Below the pieces are notes generated by a model, which saw nothing but the letters and a program-made list of their open reading frames with translations, was not told where the DNA came from and did no database searches. From positions 81,520,748-81,584,747 of the forward strand of contig CM056742.1 of NCBI GenBank assembly GCA_029851415.1: a stretch of DNA of 64,000 nt, written 5' to 3'. Positions 1-10,711 of the stretch are shown in pieces. The DNA comes from Eretmocerus hayati. Its lineage: Eukaryota > Arthropoda > Insecta > Hymenoptera > Aphelinidae. The position numbers and the translations under genes are program-made. Positions within the stretch are counted from its first letter, which is position 1. The number at the start of each line of letters is the position of its first letter.

Positions 1-1
1 G

Positions 2-1397
2 TGCAATTGTTTAATCAAAAACCGAATAGCCTTTGATCGTAAAGTTGCCATCAACCCAGAGACAGGGGAAGAAATCATATGTGAAAAAATAGCTGAAATG
101 AGCCATATAAAGCAAGCTTTCGACCTTAGTGAGAGACAGCAGTTCAAAATGCTGCAAAAACTCAGAGAGACTCATTTTCATAGGGATGACTCTTATATGA
201 AAATGAAAGTTTGTGTTGCTGCACGGCAACTCAGCCACAGCATGGCAGCCGCAATCGCAAATTATTGTACTACCGGACTCATGCTAGCAAACTCCCTGCA
301 TACGACAGAGTTTGCTCACTTCATCGATGAGCTTTTTGATTCAGCGAATGGGTCGACGTTACGTCCTCAGAACGGAAAGGAATATAGGCAAGTCGTCACT
401 GATAATTCAGAACAAGTCGAGTTCTGGGATGAAGCCCTCAAAAAAATATCGCAGTGCAGAATTTATAGCTTGAAAGATGGTAGAGATGTGACGAATAGCT
501 TCGAATTTGTATACGGATGGACGACTACAATAAAATCACTCAAGAGCTTGTGGCAATATTTGAAAAATGTTCACTCTTTCAAATTTTTTTCTCCGCGTCA
601 AGCCAACCAAGACCCTGTGGAAAATCTCTTGCCAAATTCGACAACATGGAATTACGAATGACAATCCTATATGTTCTCACTTCATTGGATCTCTAAAGAC
701 ATGCGTAATAAACAAATTGAGCATGCCCCGGGGAAATTACAAAAAACTGCGAAGATGACGACTGTACCATACTAGAGAGCCTGTCTCAATTCCTGCATGC
801 TTTGAACAGCCACCGAGATGATAGCGTTTTTACATCGCAAGATTCTGTTACGGGGAAAACAGTATCCGTTCCGGAAGAAGCTATTGATGAGGCTATTCTG
901 GGAAAGTTGACGAATCGGATGATGTATCCGCGGCAACTTATGTGGCGGGCTGGTTGATAAAGAAAATCTCAGGTGTTCACGATTGTGAAAGATGCTCTTA
1001 CTCCATGCTGTCTCAGATAGTTACTAATAACCATATGTATGTATACTTCAAAGAAACGAGTGAGAAACAGAGGCTCAACTACGCATCTGATGATTTCACT
1101 AAATTGGTTAACTTGGCTCATGAATATTGTTATCGCCTCATTGACCAAAGAGGTTATGAGTTTAATCTGGAGATCCGATTTCAGGAAATTTATCTAGGGA
1201 AACTTAAGGAAAAGTTCCGATTTTGTGATGAACATGACAGAGTTTCTGACTTCCTGCAGGTTGGAATTCCATTCCTCATATTCAAGTACTGCAAAGACAT
1301 GAATAAAGTCGGAGGTAAAAGTGCTGGACACAATAAAAAAATGATCAAAATTACTCAAGGTCGTGTTGAGAAAAATCGCTCCAAAGCAAAAAAGTAA
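2..1397 (+). pseudogene. P-element-type (THAP9-like) transposase, C-terminal half, frameshifted
   Basis: An open frame runs from the window edge (position 2) to 661, so the gene starts outside the window. It ends in NQDPVENLL, matching the NQDxLENFFG signature of P-element transposases. After a frameshift near 630 the homology continues in another frame to about 755 (IRQHGITNDN, then CSHFIGSLKTCVINKLSM). It passes through acidic sequence (EDDDCTILESL) and shifts again near 920 to a third segment, which begins YVAGWLIKKI and has HDCERC, the Cys/His motif near the C terminus of this family. The frame ends with a lysine-rich tail at 1397. P transposases carry out cut-and-paste transposition using an RNase H-like domain with an inserted GTP-binding domain; this piece covers the insertion domain and C terminus only. 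No THAP zinc finger is in view. With at least two frameshifts it cannot make an active enzyme. Family assignment is firm; an alternative is a domesticated THAP9-like gene that later decayed. Confidence 0.78.
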
Positions 1398-1833
1398 GAA
1401 TAAATCATCATCAGTATTTCCACGGAAAGTCAGTCATTTAAAAATAGTTTGCGGATTACAAAAGGAGATTTTCAAACATTTATATAGCTTGCCGTTATTG
1501 TATATAATTGATTGCTCACTGATAATCTCACACCTGAATACCTGATTCAAATGCATGGTTATATATTTGATTACTTGCATTCTATAATATTTGTGATTCT
1601 CAAAGTGTTTGTTTAATAAATTGTAAAATGTTTGAGGCTTCTGAATTATTTGCGTCCTTATTCCACCTGATCGAATTACTCTATGAAATTCCTTTCATTA
1701 GTGATCGCAACTCTTGACGAGAAAACGTCTTTATAACACAGCGAGAGACGGCGCGTATTTACGTTCAGTGCTTACAAAATCTCCAGTAGACCCGTATACG
1801 AGAAACATCACGTCTGTACCTTGTACATACATA
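1398..1833. other. AT-rich 3' flank of the P-type relic
   Basis: Apart from the AATAAA at 1615 I see no coding or repeat signal. The right edge is the C-run that starts the 1834-2599 palindrome. Confidence 0.4.
1615..1620 (+). terminator. Possible polyadenylation signal AATAAA
   Basis: AATAAA lies about 220 bases after the stop of the P-type transposase relic, in AT-rich sequence. Position and strand fit a 3' end for that gene, but the hexamer is expected by chance in DNA this AT-rich. Confidence 0.25.
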
Positions 1834-2599
1834 CCCCCCCCCCATTCACTTTTTTTTCAAAAGTAAAACTAGGCGAGTATGAGGTTTAGAAAAGAACCAT
1901 TCATCTCCAGTACATCAAAACTTCAAATTTTTTACGACATGGTTTAAACTCTTGGAAGGAATGAGATCTAAAAAAACCATGTCGAGTATTTTTGACCCGA
2001 TTTGTCACAATCAACATATCATCACTGATAGAGACTGGGGCCACTTTCCTGCAATCAAATCTTTCTTTCAATTCATCCTAATGGTGGTGGTTTGACAATT
2101 TCTTACTAGCTAATTGTCGCTGAAATGAACCGAAGTTTAGGTGAGTAGAGGAGGTACAGGGGAATATCGAAATAGAGAGAATATAACTGAGTTTAATTTG
2201 GTGTTCATGATGATTCACTAAAATCTCATATCATACTCAGTTATATTTTCTCTATTTCGATATTCCCCTGTACCTCTTCTACTCACCTAAACTTCGGTTC
2301 ATTTCAGCGACAATTAGCTAGTAAGAGATTGTCAAACCACCACAATAAGGATGAATTGAAAGAAAGATTTGATTGGAGGAAAGTGGCCCTAGTCTCTATC
2401 CGTGATGATATGTTGATCGTGACAAATCGGCTCAAAAAATACTCGACACGGTTTTTTTAGATCTCATTCCTTCCAAGAGTTTAAACCATGTCGTATAAAA
2501 TTTGAAGTTTTGATGTACTGGAGATGAATGGTTCTTTTCTAAACCTCATACTCGCCTAGTTTTACTTTTGAAAAAAAAGTGAATGAGGGGGGGGGGGGG
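1834..2599. repeat. 766-bp palindromic element with C-run/G-run ends
   Basis: The left arm (about 1834-2191) is repeated in inverted orientation at about 2236-2599 with only scattered mismatches, leaving a spacer of about 44 bases. The left end is a run of ten C followed by ATTCACTTTTTTTTC; the right end is the mirror, ending in a run of 13 G. A transcript would fold into a hairpin of about 360 bp. There is no ORF and no transposase, so it is a non-autonomous foldback or MITE-like element, if mobile. I could not find a convincing target-site duplication because the homopolymer ends blur the boundary. Confidence 0.85.
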
Positions 2600-3076
2600 A
2601 TCTCACGCCTTGGTTATAAAAATCCAAGGGTAACCACAAATTTTCCAAGCACTTGTTCCCCCGCACTTGAAAATTTCTTACACACGGCTCCGTGATTTTT
2701 TCCATAAAAATACACTACTATCAGTGTATATTTTGATCAGTTCAATCTGGAGAGCCATGCAGCTACAGGCAAGAGCAATATTGCGGAGCCGCGACGAACA
2801 CACAAAACGCAACAAAGCAGACGAATCTCTCCTCCCTGTCCTGTCCTTCTCGCATGGCGCTTTGATTTCTACGTCACCTCTAGTCGTGGCTAGTTTCGAG
2901 TATCCACATCTGATGCAATAACTATAGAATCGAGAAATTCAGATAATTCGAAAATTCATTTATCCGCGATAACAAACCAGCTGGTCGGTGCCCGCGTTGC
3001 CTGGTACGCAGCAGACAGCCTCATTCTTTGCACCGGACAGGAAGATCTTGCGCACGCGCTTCTATCTCTTTCTCTC
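2600..3076. other. Unassigned spacer
   Basis: The ORF at 2667-2921 has no recognisable domain and ordinary codon content for random sequence. I see no repeat structure. The right part becomes pyrimidine-rich next to the LINE poly(T). Confidence 0.35.
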
Positions 3077-3584
3077 TTTTTTTTTTTTTTTTTTTTTTTT
3101 TAAGGTGGTTAGAGGGCAAAATCTGCCTCAGGATCCCTCGGATCCGTCCCCAGACACCGGACTGGTTCAGCTTACGCGGACTACGCATAACCCACGCAGG
3201 CCATACCAGGCGGGACACGGGTTTGGGTGGGGCCCACCGAGAGGTGGGCCCGGCCGTGTAATATCCCTCTCCCCTCGATGTCCGATACCTAGGGCATCGG
3301 GCAATCAAGAAGGAGATCCACCTGCATCTACCATCTCATCCCGGAACCGCGTGAGCATTACTTCAGGATGAGCGGCATGTCTCGCGCTCGATTGCGAGCG
3401 TTCCTCTTCTCCATCTTCTCTCTTCGGCCACTTGTCGGCATCTTCTATCTTCACTCTTCATTGTTCCCTCTCTTTCTTCTTTCTTCTCTCTTCTTTCTTC
3501 TCTCTTCTTTCTTCTTTCTTCCCTCTTCAGTGCATCAGATTCCTCCTGGAATCATTTGGGCCTCTTCTGTTTCAATCGGCAGAG

Positions 3585-4419
3585 TCACTGTAATTCGCCT
3601 GCTTCGAGGCGCCTTACTTCCCTCTCTTTCTCCTCTTTGTGGGTCATCACCAGCTTGATGTATCCGGTGAGTCTATCCCATGTCTCCTGGTTGCGGAGTA
3701 AGTACGGGACGAGATTCTCAGGTGTTAGTTGAGCACCCAGCCATTCATCCAGCTCGGCGCGCTCTCTCCGGGTGTCGCTGCACTTGAACAGGGCATGTTC
3801 GGCGTCATCCCATTCATCCCCGCATGACTGACATGCTGGGGTCCTCCTCTTCTTGAACCTGGTTAGATAGGAACCGAAGCAACCATGATCGCTCAGTGCC
3901 TGCGTCGTCCAGTAGTCCATCTCTCCGTGGGTGCGTTCCGCCCACTTGGCTACGTCACGGATCAGCCGGTGCGTCCATCTGCCGTTCGCAAATGGCGAAT
4001 CCCACTCAGTTTGCCAATGCTCAAGGGTGGTTTCCTTCTCGTTGTCGCGGATAATCTCCTTCATCGTCGGGGTGAGTACTCGTTCGGCTCCGATCACTTT
4101 CTGGCGGTCCCAGATCCTCACTCGCTCCGCGACGAGCAAGTGGATGGGCGGTGTACTCGCCAATACGTAAGCCGCATCTCCTGACACGGTGCGGTAGGCA
4201 CGGATACTTCTCAGGGCCGCTCTCCGGTGGACAGGCCCCATCTTCTTCTCGATGATGGTCTTCTCTACTCTCTTTCCCCACACGGGTGCACCGTAGAGCA
4301 TGATAGAGGTGCTGACGGTGTTGAGAAGTGCGCGCCTCTTTTCCTTGGGTCCTCCGATATTCGGCATCAGCCGTTGAAGCGCCGCACCAACCCTGCTCGC
4401 TTTTTGAGCGGCCTCCTTA

Positions 4420-4450
<31 letters not shown>

Positions 4451-4490
4451 CTCTCTCTCTCTCTGCATCTCTCTCTTCCTCGACCATCTT
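3585..4490 (-). pseudogene. LINE reverse transcriptase, C-terminal fragment with CCHC zinc knuckle
   Basis: About 280 residues of open frame match the region after the RT thumb in R1/Jockey-type ORF2 proteins. Visible are MLYGAPVWG (the LYGAEVW-type motif), then RRAALRSIRAYRTVS, and near the C terminus CQSCGDEWDDAEHALFKC, the CxxC...H...C finger that follows the RT in these LINEs. ORF2 proteins nick the target, prime on it and copy their own RNA. The endonuclease and the RT catalytic core are absent. The first 35 or so residues (RERE-rich) come from the GA microsatellite and are not part of the protein. The remaining frame is uninterrupted, so the copy is not very old. Family is firm, clade (R1 versus LOA) is not. 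Confidence 0.75.
4420..4478. repeat. (CT)n microsatellite at the truncated LINE 5' edge
   Basis: Two CT runs are separated by CTCTGCATCTCT units. It lies exactly where LINE homology stops, so it is either a pre-existing target tract or an expansion at the junction. Confidence 0.9.
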
Positions 4491-7095
4491 ACATGCCCAA
4501 TACATGTGTAGTAGAGACATTTCGATATTTCTCGAGTCGAAGCACGGGGCTAGTGAAATCGAACTGAGATTTAAAACGAAGGCATGAATTTTGCGGTGCT
4601 GAATAAAACGCGTCCAGTGCTCGGATTGAGAAAATAATTGTACGGAACTCTGAATTGCTTTAGAAAGGCTTTGCTAAAGCATTGCAGAGCTCTATGAGCA
4701 ACGTTAAGAGGTTAATAATCCAAGTAGAAAAAAAAGTGTGAGGTTAAAAAACACCAATTCAAAGTATTGATAGGCACAGCGCCTCGCTCGATTTTTTGTC
4801 TGCTCATACTCGCCAGCGAGGCGCTACCGCGCCTCTTGATATCTAATACAGCTGATGCTCCGAATGAGCGCGCGGTTACGAGTTGAGACTCAACGCGGAG
4901 AGGGAGAATTACCAGAATGATTCCATTGGTCGGCTGTTTGTTGCCTACTCTTCCGTAAGGAGCTGCATACCCCTGCTGGAGACCGTTCGTGACCGAGCCC
5001 AGTCAAATCCTGCCGGGATGCAAAAGTATTGTTCTTCCGTGTTCTGCGTTTTGAAAATATGTCTGTTTTTCCCCACGGCTCTTGTTATAGAATATTACTC
5101 CTCACTATTCTCTTGTAGTGTGCAAGAGAATATGATAAATGACCTGCAGCTGGATGATTGTCGAGTACCTAGTGCATGATGGCGCCTAACCTCTCTCCAC
5201 AGAAGGCTGAATTTTCTTGCTAGTAGACTTGTGAATGAGATGAGTATATTGGGACTCAATAATCTTGTAGAGTATCTTCGAAAAAAGAGTGAGATCCTTT
5301 GTGTAGTGATAAACATGTGTTTCCAGGAAGATTGAGATCATCCGAGGTATGTCACATCACTTTGGCTGAGGTTGCTGGGTGTGGATATCAGCGTTATTTG
5401 TTTCTGCGAGACAGACTATCAACATCACTGTTGATGTATAGAATGATGAGAAGCAATGTTCACACCCCATACCACTCCGCATCCCCAACAGCACAAGACT
5501 CATAAGATTTGTGAACATGAGCTGTATCTCTATTTGACATGTCAATGTGAATGGTATGTACAGCTTCTCCATTCCATCTTTGGAATGTCCTACTAATATA
5601 ACTCATGAGAGTCACAGAGACTTTGCTAATCTTCGGGGCTTTCTTGTCATTATACCTACCTACACGTAATCGTACTTTTTGCTCTCACTGTTCTTCCTTG
5701 CTCTACTGCCTTGAGGTACGTTCAAAGTCTCCTATGGTGAAAGCATTGAATTGCATATCCATCAGATTCTATGAATACAAGCAAGTAGATCCAGGGGTTT
5801 TGATGGCTTGAATTAGTTTCACCAATAGATTGTGATAGTGTTGACATTTGAAACGTTCTATTGAACTTAGTAGATCACTGTGTACCCTCAAATAGTTCTC
5901 AGAGCATGGATTAAGGTATCTTCACTCTGTAATAAATGCAAAAACGATCGATTCCTACTATATCGATCAAAACTTTGATAAATTTACTCTGAACAATAAT
6001 AGCAAGCGATGCTCGGCGTGATAAACTTTACCATTGATTAGTGAACTAAGTCTTGAATATTCTCAATTTTCCTGAAATTCTATTTTGCGTTGTATTAAAA
6101 CATTTCAAACTTCAACGCCATAGATTGAGGTGAGTTGAATTCCTCTCGAGATTTTAGAAAGACTTTTCGAAGATCCGTTAAACATGTTCTTGGGATGAAA
6201 TTGAGTAGAGTATGCTTTTCAGTTACGCTTCCTTTGGACCATGAGCAGTAGAAGTTTTGAGAAGACACTGGATCAGAATATCTAGAAAAATTTGCATACC
6301 TAATAACTACATGGAATACTTAGCCCCAAACTCTGTATTGGCTCCTTTTCCCAGTTCAAAATCCTAATTCAATTAAGAATCCTCTCATCTGAGATGAATT
6401 TTTGACTTCGCTTCCACAAATCTGATCCTATTCCATCATTCTTACAGATGGAAACAAACCCCTGTTGCTGATGAGATCATTATGTATACTTTCATCAACA
6501 ATTTCGAGGCTAGTATTCCGTCTTGATAGATGAAGTGACGATAGTTCCTAAACTATATGGGTTCTATATGTGGATTTACTATATACTTTGGTACTCCTTT
6601 TCCATACCGTTAATTCGTTTTTGAAGATTGTTGAGCTAGAACCAAATCATATAATATTCTCTTTCTCTTTCGTTCAAATCCACCATGGAAGAGTATATCA
6701 TTAATTTTTGGTCTGATCACTCCATATACTGAGATGTTAGCTTAATTCAATCTATACAAGGATCTGTTCATGATGATACATGTATGAGTGACGTGACGTG
6801 AGTCTTATTTCAATTACACACATGCATTCCGCATACCACTGCATATATGTGATATAAATAGGTGTACACTTCTTCTGATGTCTGTAAGATGTCCATCCAT
6901 GAGATTACCCCATCATTCGGATATTTCACTGGACCGGGAAACCCACAAATTCTTACATACCTGATTAATCAGTTGGCTTTTTGGCTGATTCTAATAGCTC
7001 AATCACATGATTGGTCACTCGATTGATCAGGTAGTTTATTCAAGTAATGAATCAGCTAATTCTCCCAGCATTCCGCGTCGTTCCTGACCGTCTCT
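4491..7095. other. Unassigned AT-rich region
   Basis: I see no coding domain, array or long inverted repeat over about 2.6 kb. ORFs here are short (under 100 codons) and unrecognised. One small dyad occurs near 4778-4822, with GCGCCTCGCT and its complement AGCGAGGCGC flanking an AT-rich loop. The sequence has the texture of old, decayed repeats. Confidence 0.4.
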
Positions 7096-7099
7096 AGTG

Positions 7100-8250
7100 G
7101 GAGGTTATCGCTAAGAATCTCATGGTATCTAATGCATATGGGCCATTTCGGAGCATTCCACTGAATGCCTGCACCAGGGGGTCTAGAAAAACCTTCAAAG
7201 AATTCTTCTGGGTTGGTACTATGTTGAATTGGTACGGAAAAATGTTTTTTGAATTTTTTCGAAGCCCTCCATGGACCCTACGGCCCACAAAATGTCCATT
7301 TCAGGCCCCTTTTCAGCCTATTTTCAGAAAAATATAGCTCCCACTATACTGAACCTTTTGCGAGCGTACTTCGGCGTATTTTTCTCGTTAAGACTAGCAC
7401 ATTTGAGGATAAAATTTTCCGAGGTCGATTATCCAGCCTACAAATTTCTGGGAGCTATTTGCTGAGAGCAGATTTTAGCGATTTTTGTGCTTGCTTCGAA
7501 TTGATCTAGCTCCTACTAGATATGCAATAGCCAACTTCCACTAGCGGTTATGTTGAAGGTCTTAGAACAACCTACGATTTGACCACTGGTAAAAGTCGAT
7601 TACTGTACCTTTCATCGGAGGTACAGTCAATACAAGTTGGGCAGTTTTGTGGAAATCCCAAACTTTGAGCTCACTTAAAAACAATCGTTTTCCCTTGTTC
7701 GGCCGCGAACCTGTGCAAATATGTTCTTAGATACAAATACTATCAATTAGAATAATAATCTGGGTGGGCCATCCAATTCTCAATTTCATTCAGCCAATTG
7801 AAAGCACCCTTTTTCGACTTCCTGCTAAAAATGACTTGACAGGTACGGCTCGCATATGCTTCCATTTGAAACGATGTAAACCAATCTGTGTGGAATTACT
7901 GCCCGATCAACCTCCAAATATGAGTGAAAATTCCCGAGGGCGAGCCTAAAGCGAGAAGTAAGCTGAAGCTTCATTTTACCAGTAATCATTCTGAAGGTCT
8001 TGGCAAGAGCTACACTTTCACCACTGGTGAAAGTCACCTATCGTACTTTTTATAGGAGTTGCACTTAAAACAAGTTGAGCGAATTCGTAAGAATGCCAAA
8101 CTTTGAGCTCAAATTAAAGAAGTCGTTGTAATGTTTTCGACCCCGAACCTATGCGAATATGCTTTTTGCTACAAATACTATCAATTAGAACAATAATCTG
8201 GGTGGGGTATTTGATTCTCGATTATATTCAGCCATTCTGAAACATTTTCT
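7100..8250 (+). repeat. Dispersed repeat, copy A
   Basis: This segment is an inverted relative of 15890-17280. Shared landmarks are GGTTGGTACTATGTTGAA (7212) with its complement near 17000, CAGCAAATAGCTCC with its complement near 7455, and the CCACTGGTAAAAGTCGATTA block near 7585. It contains an internal duplication: about 7550-7790 and about 7974-8240 share the order of a GGTGAAAGTC block, CAAACTTTGAGCTCA, ACAAATACTATCAATTAGAA and AATAATCTGGGTGG. No ORF of note is present. It behaves like a non-autonomous element of unknown class. Confidence 0.7.
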
Positions 8251-8866
8251 TTGACTTTTTGCTAAGAATGACCTCACAAGTATGGCTCGCATATGCTCCC
8301 ATCTGATCTAATATACACGAACTGATGTGGAATTACTCCCCAAAGTACCCTCAAATATATGTGAAAACTTTGAGATGCGAGCCTCGAGCCAGATGCGAGC
8401 TACAGGTTTCATTTTACGAATCGAGGATGGGCCATATTTTGCCCATTTGGGCGCAGTCGAGCGTAAGAGAGATCCCACTTATTCTCGCTCACAAATCATA
8501 TGAGTGGCTCAAGGAGGGATACAAATATATTTTTCTGACCCAAAATGACCATCTGAACACGATTACATGGTCAATTTGGCTCTAAATCATAATGGATCCC
8601 CACTTCAGCTGCTTTGTCTCATTTTTGAGCCAGAATGAGTGAGATCTCTCTCACTCTCGACGGCGCCCAGATGGACGAAATATGGCCCACCTTTGACTCG
8701 TTAAATGAAACCTGTAGCTCACATCTCGCTTGAGGCTCGCATCTGAAAGAATTTACACATATCTGCGGGTACTTTGGGGTGTAATTCCACATGGATTGGT
8801 GCGCATGAGATCAAATTGAAGCATATGCGAGCCATACTCGTGAGGTCATTCTCAGCAAAAAGTCAA
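8251..8866. repeat. 616-bp imperfect inverted repeat
   Basis: The left arm starts TTGACTTTTTGCTAAGAATG. The right arm ends CATTCTCAGCAAAAAGTCAA at 8866 and is its complement with several mismatches. Arms are about 240 bp (8251-8491 and 8627-8866) around a spacer of about 135 bases. The arm sequence also occurs once, diverged, at about 7810-7950 in copy A. The inverted repeat therefore looks like a head-to-head pair of the terminal part of that repeat. Confidence 0.8.
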
Positions 8867-9266
8867 TTAAATAATTTAAGAAAAAAATAATTTAAAAAAT
8901 TCGCTTTCATGAACATAATAGCAACGCAAAATGTGAAAATAATCTTGAATATCCTTTCTGCATCTAGCGTAGATGTTGGCTGAGTTTACTGACTTACATG
9001 CTCCAAGATATTCATGATTTTAGGAATTAATATGATAAAAAGCGTGGGTTATCAACTGGATTCATCAACAGTAGTCTTCATGATGGAACCCACGCTTTTA
9101 TCATATTTATTCCTTAAATCATGAATATCTTGGAGCATGTAAGTCAGTAAACTTAGCCAACATCTATGCTAGATGCAGAAAGGAGATTCAAGATCATTTT
9201 CACATTTTGCGTTGCTATTATGTTCATAAAAGCGAATTTTTAAAATTAATTTTTTTAATTATTTTA
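8867..9266. repeat. Palindromic MITE 1
   Basis: Near-perfect palindrome of about 400 bp. The ends are AT-rich (AAATAATTTAA), followed by AATTCGCTTT, then arms of about 150 bp, and a central hinge with AGCGTGGGTT on one side and AACCCACGCT on the other. Ends and hinge match the element at 41888-42307, but the arms between them do not obviously align. No coding capacity. Confidence 0.85.
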
Positions 9267-10111
9267 TTTTCATATTTTCAGTTCATATCTAATCATTTAA
9301 AATGGACCATGGTTCAAAAAATCCAGTATCAGGCAAAAGCTTTGGATAATCTTTGAAATTTCCCTGGCTGATTATAATGAAGAGATGTGTCCATTCCTGC
9401 ATAAGTATTGGGATGAGAAGGGCTGTCCAGTACAAATGTGTTAGTAAGGAGTAGAGCGATCACCCACGATTGATCCCGAATTATGCCTCTTGTCATGTAC
9501 AGCGAACCGGTAACTTTGTATTGAATGCCAAGTTATTGGTAAATCAAATCAAGGAGGCTGTATATAGCTTATTGACAACATCAGTATATCTCTATCAATG
9601 AGTATTCAAGCGATGCTTCATGCTTGTAAGAAACTGAATGATCCTTGAGCCCTCTATATGCTGATACCACACTGATACTTTGGTATTAGTGTTGCAGAAT
9701 TGTAAACATCTACACAGAAAGCATTGAAGTGGTGAAATTTAGTTGAAAATGACTGCTAAATTTTTGTAATGGATGTTTCAATGCTAGAAAGCATCCTTAG
9801 GAGTGTAAACAAGCAAGCACTTGGTACGCATGGAACTATTGCAACTGTTCACAACATGAATGGTCTATTCCGTCACTAATCTGGAGTTCTGAACAATCGC
9901 ATACCTAATTAACATTCAAGAGAGAGATTGATGTCTGTTACTAATCAAGTGACACACAGTGTCTCATGAAATACCATTCATCACTATTTTAGCACTTGAT
10001 CAAAACTATCGCTTGATTTTTCCACTGTATACAAAACTCGATTGCGTAATAGAAAATTTAGCTCCTCACAGCTATATGACAAAATAAAGAACTATCAATC
10101 AGCTGTCAGTA
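9267..10111. other. Unassigned AT-rich region
   Basis: No gene seen. About 55 bases at 9945-10001 (containing CAGTGTCTCATGAAATA) recur in inverted orientation, diverged, at about 41155-41215. This stretch therefore includes a piece of another dispersed repeat. Confidence 0.4.
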
Positions 10112-10116
10112 ATTCT

Positions 10117-10523
10117 TGTTGAGTATGTGTCTTTTCTTAACAACAATGATCCAAAAGTGACATCCCATGTGTACATGTAGCATGACAGAATGTCTTCTGC
10201 TCTCTACTCAAAGTCGGTATGAATGGTCAGCAAAGTTATCGTCCCAGCCTAATCACCGGCAGCATGACCGGCTGTATGCATGTGTGTATGCAGTGCTGCC
10301 TAACTTCGGGCTGCACAGTACCGGACGCTGCCCCTCGCGCGTGTCTGGTAGTTAGTCGTTCTGAGACAGTCGCCTAGTGCTGTCTACGTAGAACTTGCCG
10401 TTAAGCTCTTTTGTAACTCTTTTGTACTTTATCAGTTTGACCAAATAAACGATTTCAATCAAGAGTACCTCTAATCGAGATTCTCCATAATTCCTCTCAC
10501 TCTCCACGGTGCTCGTAATAACA
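10117..10523 (+). repeat. copia 5' LTR
   Basis: Starts TGTTGAG and ends TAATAACA, with an AATAAA at 10444-10449 that would mark the R-region polyadenylation signal. It is identical to the 3' LTR except at 10173. No clear TATA box is seen. Confidence 0.96.
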
Positions 10524-10537
10524 GGTTATGGGCCCAG
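10524..10537 (+). other. Primer binding site, internal initiator tRNA-Met type
   Basis: GGTTATGGGCCCAG directly follows the LTR. In Drosophila copia and its relatives the same motif pairs with an internal region (anticodon-stem side) of initiator tRNA-Met, rather than with the tRNA 3' end. This supports insect copia affinity. Confidence 0.85.
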
Positions 10538-10711
10538 ACACCGGCTCCGAGTGAGAGTGAACTATCGCGAATCGGTACTCTGTGAATTCGTGTCCGCGCG
10601 AGTTCGAACCTGCAACCGGCAAGATCGTGAGTCATACATCGGCAGTGGTTTCGAGACGGATCTCTACCGCGTGGTGCATGTGGTTTCTCTTTCGTGCGAG
10701 TTAGGTACGAA

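Larger units (their letters stand above)
3077..4490 (-). mobile_element. R1-clade-like non-LTR retrotransposon (LINE), 5'-truncated, minus strand
   Basis: On the minus strand there is an ORF end, a GC-rich 3' UTR of about 480 bp, and a poly(A) tail seen as T at 3077-3101. That is the layout of a LINE 3' end. The upstream side stops within the C-terminal region of the reverse transcriptase protein, so most of the element is missing, as is typical of incomplete reverse transcription. The 5' boundary is blurred by a (CT)n tract at 4420-4478, which runs into the reading frame. The 3' UTR is much more GC-rich than its flanks. Confidence 0.75.

Noticed and set aside
1834..2599. Target-site duplication for the C-run/G-run palindrome
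   Set aside because: Flanking bases do not match and the homopolymer ends make the boundary uncertain, so no TSD is claimed.
3988..4511. Plus-strand ORFs opposite the LINE
   Set aside because: Shadows of the minus-strand reverse transcriptase frame and of the CT microsatellite.
10694..10711. GTG start for the copia polyprotein
   Set aside because: A nuclear eukaryotic gene should use the ATG at 10712; the six extra codons come from leader sequence.
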